Shown in pieces: positions 9,094-16,641 of a stretch of DNA of 64,000 nt (the first letter of the stretch is position 1; each line of letters begins with the position of its first letter). Origin of the DNA: an uncultured Alistipes sp. (GTDB lineage Bacteria; Bacteroidota; Bacteroidia; Bacteroidales; Rikenellaceae); NCBI GenBank assembly GCA_949288735.1, contig CASELE010000003.1:16529-80528 (forward strand), read 5' to 3'. Under the pieces are notes generated by a model that searched no databases, was not told where the DNA came from, and saw nothing but the letters and a program-made list of their open reading frames with translations. Position numbers and translations under genes: made by a program.

Positions 9094-9743
9094 AACCGCA
9101 CACACCTCTGCGCAACATCGTCTTCGATCTCGGAGGCGTATTGGCCGACCTCGATCCCGAACGCTGCAAGGCATCGTTCCGGGCTCTCGGCATGCCCCAG
9201 GTCGCCGAATGGATCGACCCCTGCTACCCCTCCGACCTCTTCGCCCGCATGGAACGGGGCGACCTCACGGCCGCCGAAACCTGCGAAGAGCTGCGCCGCA
9301 TCACCGGCCGCACGGAGGTTACGGACGAAGCCATCGCCGCAGCCTACCGCTCGCTCATCACAGGCATCCCGCGCTACAAACTGCGCATGGTACAAGCTCT
9401 GCGCGAAGCCGGATTCGCCACCTATATGCTCTCGAACAACAACCCGATCTCCATGCCCTATCTGGCCGAATGCCTCTTCACGGCCGACGGGCGTACCATG
9501 GGCGACTACTTCGTGCGCATCTATCTCTCCTACGAGATGCACGAGCTGAAACCGTCGCCCTCCATATTCCACAAAATGATAGACGACAGCGGCATGGTGC
9601 CCGGTGAAACCCTGTTCATCGACGACGGAGCGGCATCGATAGCCACGGCACACGATCTCGGCTTCCGCACCTACATGCCCGCTCCGCACGAGGATTTCCG
9701 CTCCGTTTTCGACGGTTTCGCCGTCCGTTTCCCGGCCGACTGA
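9090..9743 (+). CDS. HAD-superfamily hydrolase (YihX-like)
   Basis: A 217-aa HAD phosphatase. Motif I is VFDLGGVLADLD with the nucleophile at Asp13; the second position is Gly, as in YihX-type enzymes, rather than the usual Asp. Motif II is MLSNNN, the conserved lysine lies in HELKPSPSIF, and motif IV is LFIDDGAASI. An alpha-helical cap lies at about residues 20-90. The ATG overlaps the SDR stop, so it belongs to the same operon. It probably removes phosphate from a small metabolite. A link to steroid chemistry is not evident; it may simply be a co-transcribed housekeeping phosphatase. Confidence 0.85.
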   Translation: MKPHTPLRNIVFDLGGVLADLDPERCKASFRALGMPQVAEWIDPCYPSDLFARMERGDLTAAETCEELRRITGRTEVTDEAIAAAYRSLITGIPRYKLRMVQALREAGFATYMLSNNNPISMPYLAECLFTADGRTMGDYFVRIYLSYEMHELKPSPSIFHKMIDDSGMVPGETLFIDDGAASIATAHDLGFRTYMPAPHEDFRSVFDGFAVRFPAD

Positions 9744-9759
9744 ACATCCGGCACGGAGG

Positions 9760-9777
9760 CTCCGGGTGAGCCCGGAG
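9760..9777 (+). terminator. Hairpin after the steroid-reductase operon
   Basis: A 7-bp perfect stem CTCCGGG/CCCGGAG with loop TGAG lies 17 nt after the HAD stop. No T-run follows, so it is a weak terminator candidate. Confidence 0.4.
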
Positions 9778-9809
9778 AAGCAAGGACGCGATTATTTTTC
9801 CGAAAAGCT

Positions 9810-9839
9810 TTGCAGAAATCAAAAAAAGCCTTATATTTG
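9810..9839 (+). promoter_or_regulatory. Promoter of the tRNA-Pro pair
   Basis: TTG at 9810-9812 and TATATTTG at 9832-9839 are separated by 19 nt, a perfect Bacteroidota promoter. The first tRNA starts about 85 nt downstream, so the transcript has a leader to be processed. Confidence 0.8.
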
Positions 9840-9923
9840 CACTCCGAAATCGAAGGATTTCTTCCGGTATCCGCCGATGCGGCACAATCCCAGGCGCCGC
9901 ACATCAATCGGGGACGGAATCGA

Positions 9924-9998
9924 CGGGGTGTAGCGCAGTCCGGTTAGCGCACCTGCTTTGGGAGCAGGGGGTCACAGGTTCGAATCCTGTTACCCCGA
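9924..9998 (+). tRNA. tRNA-Pro (anticodon TGG)
   Basis: Cloverleaf folded by eye: acceptor CGGGGTG pairs with TACCCCG, and the anticodon stem is CCTGC/GCAGG around loop TTTGGGA (anticodon TGG). The T-arm contains GGTTCGAATCC. The discriminator base is A and no CCA is encoded. Confidence 0.95.
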
Positions 9999-10020
9999 CT
10001 CGTCGGAGAGAGATATAGTT

Positions 10021-10095
10021 CGGGGTGTAGCGCAGTCCGGTTAGCGCGCCAGCTTCGGGAGTTGGAGGTCGCTGGTTCGAATCCAGTCTCCCCGA
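10021..10095 (+). tRNA. tRNA-Pro (anticodon CGG)
   Basis: Acceptor CGGGGTG pairs with CTCCCCG, with one T-T mismatch at the sixth pair. The anticodon stem is CCAGC/GTTGG around loop TTCGGGA (anticodon CGG), and the T-loop GTTCGAATC is intact. The first 27 bases are identical to the tRNA-Pro(TGG) 22 nt upstream, so the two probably arose by tandem duplication and share a transcript. Confidence 0.93.
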
Positions 10096-10100
10096 CACGA

Positions 10101-10136
10101 GAGGGGCCCGTCTGCTTTGCGGCAGATCGGCCCCTC
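10101..10136 (+). terminator. Terminator of the tRNA operon
   Basis: Stem GAGGGGCC (10101-10108) with GGCCCCTC (10129-10136), and an inner stem TCTGC/GCAGA. It is followed by GCTCTTTCCC and begins 6 nt after the second tRNA. Confidence 0.75.
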
Positions 10137-10353
10137 GCTCTTTCCCGATCACTGACCGTCGGCGCGATCCGCTGTTCTCCGCTCGTCATCTCCTCCCGCT
10201 CCACCCTGCGACAGAAAATCGGCATACGGCGGAACCATCGGGAAAAGGCAGAATCCGTCCATCCCCGAAGCGTGAAAAATAGAGACCGAAATGTTTTGAA
10301 TACCTACTATTTTTGCCGTACTTTGTTGACCGATTCACTTTAATTCAATGCAT

Positions 10354-10554
10354 ATGAAAGGTACTGTAAAATGGTTCGATAGCAAGAAGGGCTACGGATT
10401 CATCACCGAGGAGGGCGGAAAGGAGATATTCGTCCACTTCACCGGCATCGTCAGCGAAGGATTCCGTTCGCTGCGCGAGCACCAGAAAGTCGAGTTCGAG
10501 ATCGAGAACGGTGCCAAGGGTGAGCAGGCGGTAAACGTGACCGTCATCGAATAG
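10354..10554 (+). CDS. Cold-shock domain protein (CspA family)
   Basis: A 66-aa single cold-shock domain that binds single-stranded nucleic acid. RNP1 is KGYGFITEE and RNP2 is IFVHFTGI, after the standard [12 protein letters not shown] start. An in-frame ATG at 10348 would add Met-His; the ATG at 10354 fits the family better. The gene is monocistronic: a candidate -7 box TATTTTTG at 10308-10315 and an AT-rich leader lie upstream and a strong terminator follows. The 258 nt before it (from 10096) hold the tRNA terminator and this leader, and no other gene. Confidence 0.96.
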   Translation: MKGTVKWFDSKKGYGFITEEGGKEIFVHFTGIVSEGFRSLREHQKVEFEIENGAKGEQAVNVTVIE

Positions 10555-10584
10555 ACGGCCGTCCCGAAAGGATCCGTTCGCCGA

Positions 10585-10622
10585 AGAGGAGGAGAGACCT
10601 AACGATCTCTCCTCCTCTTTTT
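10585..10622 (+). terminator. Intrinsic terminator after the cold-shock gene
   Basis: A perfect 13-bp stem (10585-10597 with 10606-10618), an 8-nt loop and a following TTTT tract. Confidence 0.9.
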
Positions 10623-10634
10623 CATCCCGAAGGA

Positions 10635-10665
10635 TTGGAACTCTCGAAAAAAAATTCTATATTTG
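10635..10665 (+). promoter_or_regulatory. Promoter of the phosphofructokinase gene
   Basis: TTG at 10635-10637, 20-nt spacer, TATATTTG at 10658-10665. The start codon is 55 nt downstream. Confidence 0.8.
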
Positions 10666-10720
10666 AAGCATCAACCCGGATCTCCGGGTCAGAAATCGAC
10701 TAATTTTTATTCCGAAAGCT

Positions 10721-11953
10721 ATGAAAGAAGCTATTGCCATTCTTACGGGCGGCGGTCCCGCCCCGGGCATGAACACCGTGGTCGGCAGCGTCGCCAAGAC
10801 CTTTCTCCGCCGGGGCTACCGCGTCATCGGTCTTCACGAGGGATATACGGGTCTCTTCCGGCCCGAACCCCGTACGGTGGACATTGACTACGCGATGGCC
10901 GACGGCATATTCAACCAGGGGGGATCGTTCCTGCAGATGAGCCGGTTCAAGCCCTCGGATATAGATTTCGAACAGCACTTCAACCTCGCCTTCTTCACCG
11001 GAAACAACGTGAAGCTGCTCGTCACAGTGGGAGGCGACGATACGGCATCGACGGCCAACCGCATCGCACGGTTCCTCGAAACGAAGAAATACCCCATCGC
11101 CAACATCCACGTTCCGAAGACCATCGACAACGATCTGCCTCTGCCCGACGGCACGCCCACTTTCGGCTACGAATCGGCCAAGGAGAAGGGTGCGGTAATC
11201 GGCCGCGCCGTCTACGTCGACGCCCGTACCAGCGGCAACTGGTTTGTGGTGGCTGCCATGGGCCGCAGCGCGGGCCATCTCGCCTTCGGCATCGGCGAGG
11301 CATGCCACTACCCCATGATCGTCATCCCCGAGATGTTCGACAAGACGGAAATCACGGTCGACAAGATCGTCAACCTGGTTATCTCGTCGATTATCAAGCG
11401 CAAGCTGATGCACATGGACTACGGCGCCGCCATCATCTCCGAAGGGGTCTTCCATGCGCTGAGCGACGAGGAGATCCGCCGCAGCGGCGTCCACTTCACC
11501 TACGACGAGCACGGACATCCGGAGCTGGGCAAGGTGTCGAAAGCCCATATATTCAACGAGATAATCGAACGGAAACTCAAAGAGCTCAACATCCGGGCCA
11601 AACTCCGTCCCGTCGAGGTCGGCTACGAGGTCCGCTGTCAGGACCCGATCGCCTACGACCTGACCTACTGCTCGGAACTCGGCATCGGTGTCTACAAGCT
11701 CTTCTCCGAAGGGAAGACGGGGTGCATGGTCTACGTAAACAGCGAAGGCAATGTCGCACCGCTCTATCTCAAGGATCTGCAGGACCCCGCCACGGGCAAG
11801 ATTCCGCCCCGTCTGGTAGACATCCGCTCGGACCGTTTCCATTCGGTAATCAACAACATTCTCAACTTTATCGAACCGGCCGACTACGAGGCAGCCCGTG
11901 CCTACGTCGCCGATCCGGAGCGCTACGATCTGGCCCTCATCCTCAACTGGTAG
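10721..11953 (+). CDS. 6-phosphofructokinase, PPi-dependent type by motif
   Basis: A 410-aa phosphofructokinase for the committed glycolytic step in the cytosol. Seen: N-terminal ILTGGGPAPGMN, VGGDDTAS (residues 103-110), PKTIDND (132-138), MGRSAGHLA, and IISEGV. In this superfamily Asp after GGD and Lys before TIDND mark enzymes using pyrophosphate, whereas ATP enzymes have GGDGS and PGTIDND. I therefore infer a reversible PPi-PFK. The gene stands alone with its own promoter. ATP use cannot be fully excluded from motif alone. Confidence 0.9.
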   Translation: MKEAIAILTGGGPAPGMNTVVGSVAKTFLRRGYRVIGLHEGYTGLFRPEPRTVDIDYAMADGIFNQGGSFLQMSRFKPSDIDFEQHFNLAFFTGNNVKLLVTVGGDDTASTANRIARFLETKKYPIANIHVPKTIDNDLPLPDGTPTFGYESAKEKGAVIGRAVYVDARTSGNWFVVAAMGRSAGHLAFGIGEACHYPMIVIPEMFDKTEITVDKIVNLVISSIIKRKLMHMDYGAAIISEGVFHALSDEEIRRSGVHFTYDEHGHPELGKVSKAHIFNEIIERKLKELNIRAKLRPVEVGYEVRCQDPIAYDLTYCSELGIGVYKLFSEGKTGCMVYVNSEGNVAPLYLKDLQDPATGKIPPRLVDIRSDRFHSVINNILNFIEPADYEAARAYVADPERYDLALILNW

Positions 11954-11974
11954 CGCATGGCCGCGGTCAAAGAG

Positions 11975-12006
11975 AGACCCCCGCTTCTCAAAAGAGGCGG
12001 GGGTCT
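11975..12006. terminator. Convergent hairpin between the phosphofructokinase and SLOG genes
   Basis: A 10-bp perfect stem AGACCCCCGC/GCGGGGGTCT. It overlaps the last codons and stop of the minus-strand gene. There is no strong T-run on either side. Confidence 0.5.
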
Positions 12007-12482
12007 GTCATCTCTTCGCGGAGCGGAGCGAGATGTTCGACGGGAATACCCGTGCGCTCGGCCCGGCGAACCGTATAGCCGGTCCCCCCCGGCGAACCGT
12101 CGTACCAGGCCACGAGCAGCGAAGCCTCCGCCACAAGCCGGTCATTGCGAAGCCGGTAGCACTCGGGGCGGTACTCCGGACAGACTACTATCCGTTCGTC
12201 GGCCTCGGCCAGCACCCGTCGGTAGCGAGTGCGGGCCGTCTCCGGGAAACGCCGCTCCTGCCCCTCAAAGGGGAGCACGCAGACAAGCCGCACATCGGGA
12301 AACTCAGCTTTCAGTTCCAGTACCGCCTCGGCTGCCGCAAGGTCGAAACCTACGGCCATGCCACTGAAAAAGGAGCGGAAGCCATCGCCGTAAAGCCGGC
12401 GCAGAAGCTCACGGAGCGGCGCGTCGGCCTCACCCCGGTAGGAGCGATGGCCGGTAAAGGAGACGGAAGCGGAACGGTTCAT
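11988..12482 (-). CDS. SLOG-family protein (DUF1273/YpsA-like)
   Basis: A 164-aa Rossmann-like protein beginning MNRSASVSFTGHRSYRG. SFTGHR at the start, SGMAVGFDLAAAE in the first third, CVLPFEGQ in the middle and AWYDGSPGGTGYTV near the end match the SLOG/DUF1273 nucleotide-binding fold. The ATG at 12482 was chosen; another at 12485 is adjacent. Family members are thought to bind nucleotide-derived ligands, but the biological role is not established. It is monocistronic and convergent with the phosphofructokinase gene. Confidence 0.82.
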   Translation of the reverse strand: MNRSASVSFTGHRSYRGEADAPLRELLRRLYGDGFRSFFSGMAVGFDLAAAEAVLELKAEFPDVRLVCVLPFEGQERRFPETARTRYRRVLAEADERIVVCPEYRPECYRLRNDRLVAEASLLVAWYDGSPGGTGYTVRRAERTGIPVEHLAPLREEMTDPRLF

Positions 12483-12490
12483 CATGAAGA

Positions 12491-12498
12491 CAAAGATA
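12491..12498 (-). promoter_or_regulatory. -7 box (TATCTTTG) immediately upstream of the SLOG gene
   Basis: Read on the minus strand the box ends only 5-8 nt before the two candidate start codons, which would give a leaderless or near-leaderless transcript. No TTG is seen at the expected spacing. Confidence 0.5.
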
Positions 12499-12555
12499 GC
12501 TCTTTGGCGCGGACTTTGCACCGTATCGGGTGTATTCATCAAAAAAACACCCATC

Positions 12556-12765
12556 ATGAAAAACACGGGAATCTGCATTGCCGCCTCGCTCGTGGGAGGC
12601 ATGCTTGTCGGTACGGCGCTCACCCTGCTTCTCACACCCAAATCGGGTCCCGAAATGCGGCAGCAAATCCGCGACCTCGTGGAACGGGAGACACGGCACA
12701 TGCGTGAAAAGGCCGAACGGATGCGCGAAGCGCTCGACGACGACCGGGACGGTCAGCCGCTCTAA
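12556..12765 (+). CDS. YtxH domain-containing small membrane protein
   Basis: A 69-aa protein: one N-terminal transmembrane helix (about residues 5-24, ASLVGGMLVGTALTLLLTP) followed by a charged amphipathic helix containing KSGPEMRQQIRDLVE. This is the YtxH pattern, found in stress-related membrane proteins. The ATG at 12556 was preferred over 12484 because it places the helix at the N terminus. A second membrane-protein gene begins 13 nt downstream and the two probably form an operon. Confidence 0.82.
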   Translation: MKNTGICIAASLVGGMLVGTALTLLLTPKSGPEMRQQIRDLVERETRHMREKAERMREALDDDRDGQPL

Positions 12766-12778
12766 AAGCCGGATACGC

Positions 12779-13123
12779 ATGGGACGTCCCGAAGCGGCAC
12801 GCCAAGCCTTTGTCGTTCCGCTGATCCTCTTCGTTCTGGCCGCCTCGCTGGGCGGCCTGCTTCTCGTCGCGGCGCTGGTCGTCTGGCTCGCCGCCGCAAC
12901 CGGCTCGTTGGTCGGCGCAATGTTTCTGGCGGGCATACTCTGCATCACGGCCACCATGCTGCTCTACCTGCTGGTTCTGCGTACACCTTTCGCCCTTCTG
13001 CGCGACCGGCTCGATACGGTCTACGAGACGGCACGGAGCCTGCGTGCGGGTTACGACAGCCTGCTGCGCAAATGGCGGCTCGTGGCCGCCTTGCTCGAAT
13101 GGCCGGCCGACGGACGGAAATGA
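12779..13123 (+). CDS. Small two-helix membrane protein (holin-superfamily-like)
   Basis: A 114-aa protein with two strongly hydrophobic helices (about residues 12-38 and 43-68), then a basic cytosolic tail that includes SLRAGYDSLLRKWRLVAALL. YtxH genes are often followed by a Phage_holin_3_6-like protein of this shape, and I infer that relationship. No enzymatic motif is present. A strong terminator follows directly. Confidence 0.7.
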   Translation: MGRPEAARQAFVVPLILFVLAASLGGLLLVAALVVWLAAATGSLVGAMFLAGILCITATMLLYLLVLRTPFALLRDRLDTVYETARSLRAGYDSLLRKWRLVAALLEWPADGRK

Positions 13124-13124
13124 C

Positions 13125-13160
13125 GAAGGGGCGGTTCCTCGGAACCGCCCCTTCCTTTTT
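13125..13160 (+). terminator. Intrinsic terminator after the YtxH operon
   Basis: A 14-bp perfect stem (13125-13138 with 13141-13154), a 2-nt TC gap (the innermost pairs will open) and CTTTTT. It also lies 20 nt before the convergent rubrerythrin stop. Confidence 0.88.
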
Positions 13161-13179
13161 CTCCGGAAGCCAAAGAGAA

Positions 13180-13737
13180 CTACTTGCCGAAATAACGCTT
13201 GTAGAGACCCTCGAAGCCCTTGCCGTGACGAGCCTCGTCCTTGGCCATCTCGTGCACCGTATCATGCACGGCATCAAGATTCTCCTGCTTGGCCAGACGC
13301 GCCAGACGCATCTTGTCCTCACAGGCACCGCACTCGGCATTCATGCGCTTGTAGAGATTGGTCTTCGTATCCCATACCACCTCGCCGATCAGTTCGGCGA
13401 ACTTCGAGGCGTGCTCTGCCTCCTCCCAGGCATAACGCTTGTAGGCCTCGGCTATTTCGGGATAGCCCTCGCGGTCGGCCTGACGGCTCATGGCCAGATA
13501 CATGCCCACTTCCGTGCATTCGCCCATGAAGTGGTTCTGCAGACCCTCCCAGAGCTCCTTGCTGGCGCCCTTTCCGTCGCCGATCTTATGCTCGGTCACA
13601 TATTCGAGACCTTCGCTCTGCTCGATTACCTCTACGAACTTATCCTTGCCTACCTTGCACATCGGGCACTGCTCGGGTGCCTCGGGACCTTCGTGAATGT
13701 ACCCGCAAACGGTACAACGCCATTTCTTGGTTGCCAT
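13180..13737 (-). CDS. Reverse rubrerythrin (rubredoxin-diiron peroxidase)
   Basis: A 185-aa protein. The rubredoxin domain comes first (Cys8, Cys11, Cys24, Cys27), followed by a ferritin-like diiron domain with repeated Glu and ExxH ligands ([40 protein letters not shown]). This order is the reverse of classical rubrerythrin and matches the NADH-peroxide-reducing enzymes of anaerobes. It detoxifies peroxide in the cytosol. The gene is monocistronic with a -7 box about 57 nt upstream. It fits a strict anaerobe. Confidence 0.95.
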   Translation of the reverse strand: MATKKWRCTVCGYIHEGPEAPEQCPMCKVGKDKFVEVIEQSEGLEYVTEHKIGDGKGASKELWEGLQNHFMGECTEVGMYLAMSRQADREGYPEIAEAYKRYAWEEAEHASKFAELIGEVVWDTKTNLYKRMNAECGACEDKMRLARLAKQENLDAVHDTVHEMAKDEARHGKGFEGLYKRYFGK

Positions 13738-13793
13738 AATCCGAATGTATTAGATGTTGTGTGTAATGTTCGTCGGTCTCATACCCGACACGA

Positions 13794-13801
13794 CAAAGAT
13801 A
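13794..13801 (-). promoter_or_regulatory. -7 box (TATCTTTG) of the rubrerythrin gene
   Basis: The minus-strand box lies 57 nt upstream of the rubrerythrin ATG. The -33 element is unclear. Confidence 0.5.
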
Positions 13802-13879
13802 GACCATTCCCTCGATTTTCCATAGAAAAATCCATCGTATTTACTTATACCGCCATAGGAGCGTTCTATAGGCCGCTCT

Positions 13880-14824
13880 CTATTCTCCGTCGAGCGCCGC
13901 CTCGATAGCACCCACGTCGGCCGTATCCTTCACCACGATACGTTTCGTCCGGTCGAGCAGATAGAGCGACGGAACGGCCCTCAGATCATACGTCCCTTCG
14001 AACAACGTGCCGTCGTCGCAGGCGAGCAGCCATGAGGCGGGCAGGCGCCCCCCGCAGTAACGGAGAGCCTCCGTATCGCCCCGCGGCAACAGGTAGAGCA
14101 GTGTCAGGGAGCCCCTTTCGAGCCGTTCGTTCACAAGGGGCGACGCCGCCACCTCGAGACTCAGCCTCTCGCAGGCGGAGCAGTCGGGATCGGCGACAAA
14201 GAGCAGCGTATGGTCCGATTGCAGATCGTAGAGCGTAGCCTCTTCGCCCGTCGAAAGGACAAACCGCAAATCGGCCGCCGGTTCCCCCACCCGGCAGCGC
14301 AGGGCAAGCCGCAGCTGTTCTGCCGGACGCAGACGCTCCCACTCCGTAAGCAGCTTCGAGGAGACAACGGTCCGCAACACGGGAATATAGAGTTCGTCGT
14401 CACGCAACGGCGAATTGGGATCGTAGAGCACCCGTTCGGCGAGCATCCAGAAATAGAGAAGCCCCATGCGCGATACGGAGGCACGGCACATCAGCGAATC
14501 GATCGGCGCGGAGTCCGACGCGACGGCACACAGCGCCGCATGTCGGGCGAAGAGCCCGAGCATGCGCAGCGTATCGGCCCGTACGAGTGCCGCCGTATCG
14601 GCGAAATCGAAGCCGTCCCAATAGTGTGCGCGCAGCCATGCGGCCCGTGCCGCCGGCGCGACATCCGCGGGCGGCATCCGCGGCAGAAAGGCATCGGGCA
14701 CAAAGCGACGGGCCGTATCGCCGGTATCCTCCTCCGCCCTTCCGCCGACCGGACGCGGCGACGGGCCGCAACCCGATACGCACAGCGTTCCGACAGCGAG
14801 CAGAAGCAGCAGCAGGCGTTTCAT
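13880..14824 (-). CDS. Thioredoxin-fold lipoprotein (DUF5106-like)
   Basis: A 314-aa secreted lipoprotein: signal peptide MKRLLLLLLAVGTLCVSGCG with a lipobox ending at Cys19. An alpha-helical middle region follows. A C-terminal thioredoxin-like domain begins near VGEPAADLRFVLSTGEEATL and has a CSAC redox motif after LLFVADPD. The ending VPSLYLLDRTKRIVVKD is typical of AhpC/TSA-like folds. It is probably an envelope thiol-disulfide protein. The ATG at 14824 was chosen because it starts the signal peptide; 14833 is an in-frame alternative. It follows the acyl-CoA dehydrogenase gene by 89 nt on the same strand. Confidence 0.75.
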   Translation of the reverse strand: MKRLLLLLLAVGTLCVSGCGPSPRPVGGRAEEDTGDTARRFVPDAFLPRMPPADVAPAARAAWLRAHYWDGFDFADTAALVRADTLRMLGLFARHAALCAVASDSAPIDSLMCRASVSRMGLLYFWMLAERVLYDPNSPLRDDELYIPVLRTVVSSKLLTEWERLRPAEQLRLALRCRVGEPAADLRFVLSTGEEATLYDLQSDHTLLFVADPDCSACERLSLEVAASPLVNERLERGSLTLLYLLPRGDTEALRYCGGRLPASWLLACDDGTLFEGTYDLRAVPSLYLLDRTKRIVVKDTADVGAIEAALDGE

Positions 14825-14913
14825 TGCTTCCATTCCGGTTCGTATTCCAAAGAACGGACAACGACGGTCCGAAGGCCGTCGCTGTCCGTCCATCACAGGC
14901 TCCGGGCTGCTGC

Positions 14914-16641
14914 TCAGAGCGTCTCCTCCTCGACCCGACGGAAGAGAGCCACATCCTCGGCCGGCGAGTTCATCACGAAGGCATGGGCCTCGGCGATCTT
15001 AGCTTCGGCCAAACGGGCGAAGATACGCGCCGAAGCGGCGTACTCGTCCGACTCGCCGGCCTGACGGGCCAGCAGATAGCCGATGATGATGTGGCCGGCC
15101 GTCTCGACCAGCCGGCGTGCATGGAGATCCTTGTACCCGGCCGTCTCCTTGTCCATCGCCTCGACACGCTCCGTCATCTCGACGAAACGTCCGGTAAGAG
15201 TACGCAGCTGCGCCACGACAGGCTGCATGGACTCGGCGTACGAGGCCTCGGCATAACGGTCGATCTGCTCCTTGAAGGTACCCTTCGTCACGGCGTTGAT
15301 GGCCGCCACGACCTGCAACTGCGACGTACCCTCGTAGATGTTCATGATTCGGGCGTCGCGATAGAGCCGTTCGCAGGCATAATCCTTCATGAAGCCCGAA
15401 CCGCCGTGGATCTGCACGGCATCGTAAGCCAGCTGGTTGGCATACTCCGAAGCAAAGAGTTTCACCAGCGGCGTAAAGCCGTCGGCCAGACGGTTGTAGA
15501 ACTTCATCTCCTGACGCTCGGCTGCCTCCAGCGAACGCTCCTGCGCGATGTGTCCGTAGAGCTTGTACATCTCCACGAAACGCGTCGTCTCATAGAGCAG
15601 CGCGCGGGCTCCCTGCAGCTTGGCCTTCATCAGCGAAAGCATCTCGGCCACGGCGGCAAAACGGACGATCGGCTTCCCGAACTGCATGCGCTCGTGCGCG
15701 TACTTCAGCGCTTCGCGGTAGGCCGCCTCACAAAGTCCCACCGACTGGGCGCCGATACCCAGACGGGCGGCATTCATGAGCGACATCACATATTTGATCA
15801 GGCCCATCTTGCGGTCGCCCACAAGCTGTGCGGGAGCATCGGTATAGACCAGCTCACAGGTGGGCGAACCCTTGATGCCGAGCTTGTTCTCGATTCGGCG
15901 CACCTTCACGCCGCCGTCGCGCCGGTCATAGGCGAGCATCGAGAGGCCGCGGGCATCGGTCGTCCCCTCCTCCGTACGCGCCAGCACGAGCGAGATGTCA
16001 CCGTCGCCGTTGGTGATGAAGCGCTTCACACCGTTCAGCAGCCAGGTCTGACGCTCCTCGCTCCAGGTCGCACGGAGCGTCACGGCACCGAGATCCGAAC
16101 CGGCATCGGGTTCGGTAAGAGCCATGGCGCAGGTCTCGCCCGCCGAAACACGGGGCAGGTACTTGGCCTTGAGCTCCTCCGAAGCGAACTCGTTAAGCGT
16201 CTCGGCGCAATCCTGCAGACCCCAGATGTTCTCGAATCCGGCATCGGCACGGGCTACCATCTCGTTGGCCATCACGAAGCAGACGAGCGGGAAATTCAGG
16301 CCGTCGTACTTGCGCGGGAGGGTCAGACCGCTCAGACCGGCATCGACGATCGCCTGAAGGTTCCGTGCCGTACCTGCAGCATATTTCACGTGGTCGTTCT
16401 CCACGCGCGGACCTTCGTGATCCACCCCTTCGGCATTCGGAGCGATGACATCGCCGCAGACACCGCCCGCAATCTCCAGCACGCGGCGGTAGGAGTCCAT
16501 GGCATCGTCGAAATCCTGGGGCGCATAGTCGTAGAGCTCCTTCTCGGCGAAACCGCGCTCCTTCAGCTCCACGATCCGGCGCATCATCGGATGGCCGAGG
16601 TGAAACTGCAAATCCTTGTTATCTGAAAAGAAATTAGCCAT
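14914..16641 (-). CDS. Acyl-CoA dehydrogenase, long form
   Basis: A 575-aa FAD enzyme that oxidises an acyl-CoA and passes electrons to ETF. Seen: MALTEPDAGSDLG, the FAD-binding QIHGGSGFMKDYACERLYRD segment, and YEGTSQ with the catalytic Glu. A C-terminal extension of about 130 aa makes it longer than the usual 380-aa form. The ATG at 16641 shares one base with the etfA TGA; a GTG at 16644 is the alternative. The order etfB-etfA-dehydrogenase in one operon gives the enzyme its own electron acceptor, and ETF-linked bifurcation is possible. The acyl substrate is not evident. Confidence 0.93.
   Translation of the reverse strand: MANFFSDNKDLQFHLGHPMMRRIVELKERGFAEKELYDYAPQDFDDAMDSYRRVLEIAGGVCGDVIAPNAEGVDHEGPRVENDHVKYAAGTARNLQAIVDAGLSGLTLPRKYDGLNFPLVCFVMANEMVARADAGFENIWGLQDCAETLNEFASEELKAKYLPRVSAGETCAMALTEPDAGSDLGAVTLRATWSEERQTWLLNGVKRFITNGDGDISLVLARTEEGTTDARGLSMLAYDRRDGGVKVRRIENKLGIKGSPTCELVYTDAPAQLVGDRKMGLIKYVMSLMNAARLGIGAQSVGLCEAAYREALKYAHERMQFGKPIVRFAAVAEMLSLMKAKLQGARALLYETTRFVEMYKLYGHIAQERSLEAAERQEMKFYNRLADGFTPLVKLFASEYANQLAYDAVQIHGGSGFMKDYACERLYRDARIMNIYEGTSQLQVVAAINAVTKGTFKEQIDRYAEASYAESMQPVVAQLRTLTGRFVEMTERVEAMDKETAGYKDLHARRLVETAGHIIIGYLLARQAGESDEYAASARIFARLAEAKIAEAHAFVMNSPAEDVALFRRVEEETL

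Noticed and set aside
6291..10095. Steroid genes as an integrative island targeting the tRNA-Pro genes
   Set aside because: No integrase, no duplicated tRNA end near 6 kb, and base composition matches the flanks.
10021..10095. Second tRNA-Pro as a pseudogene
   Set aside because: Apart from one acceptor mismatch all arms, loop bases and the anticodon stem are intact.
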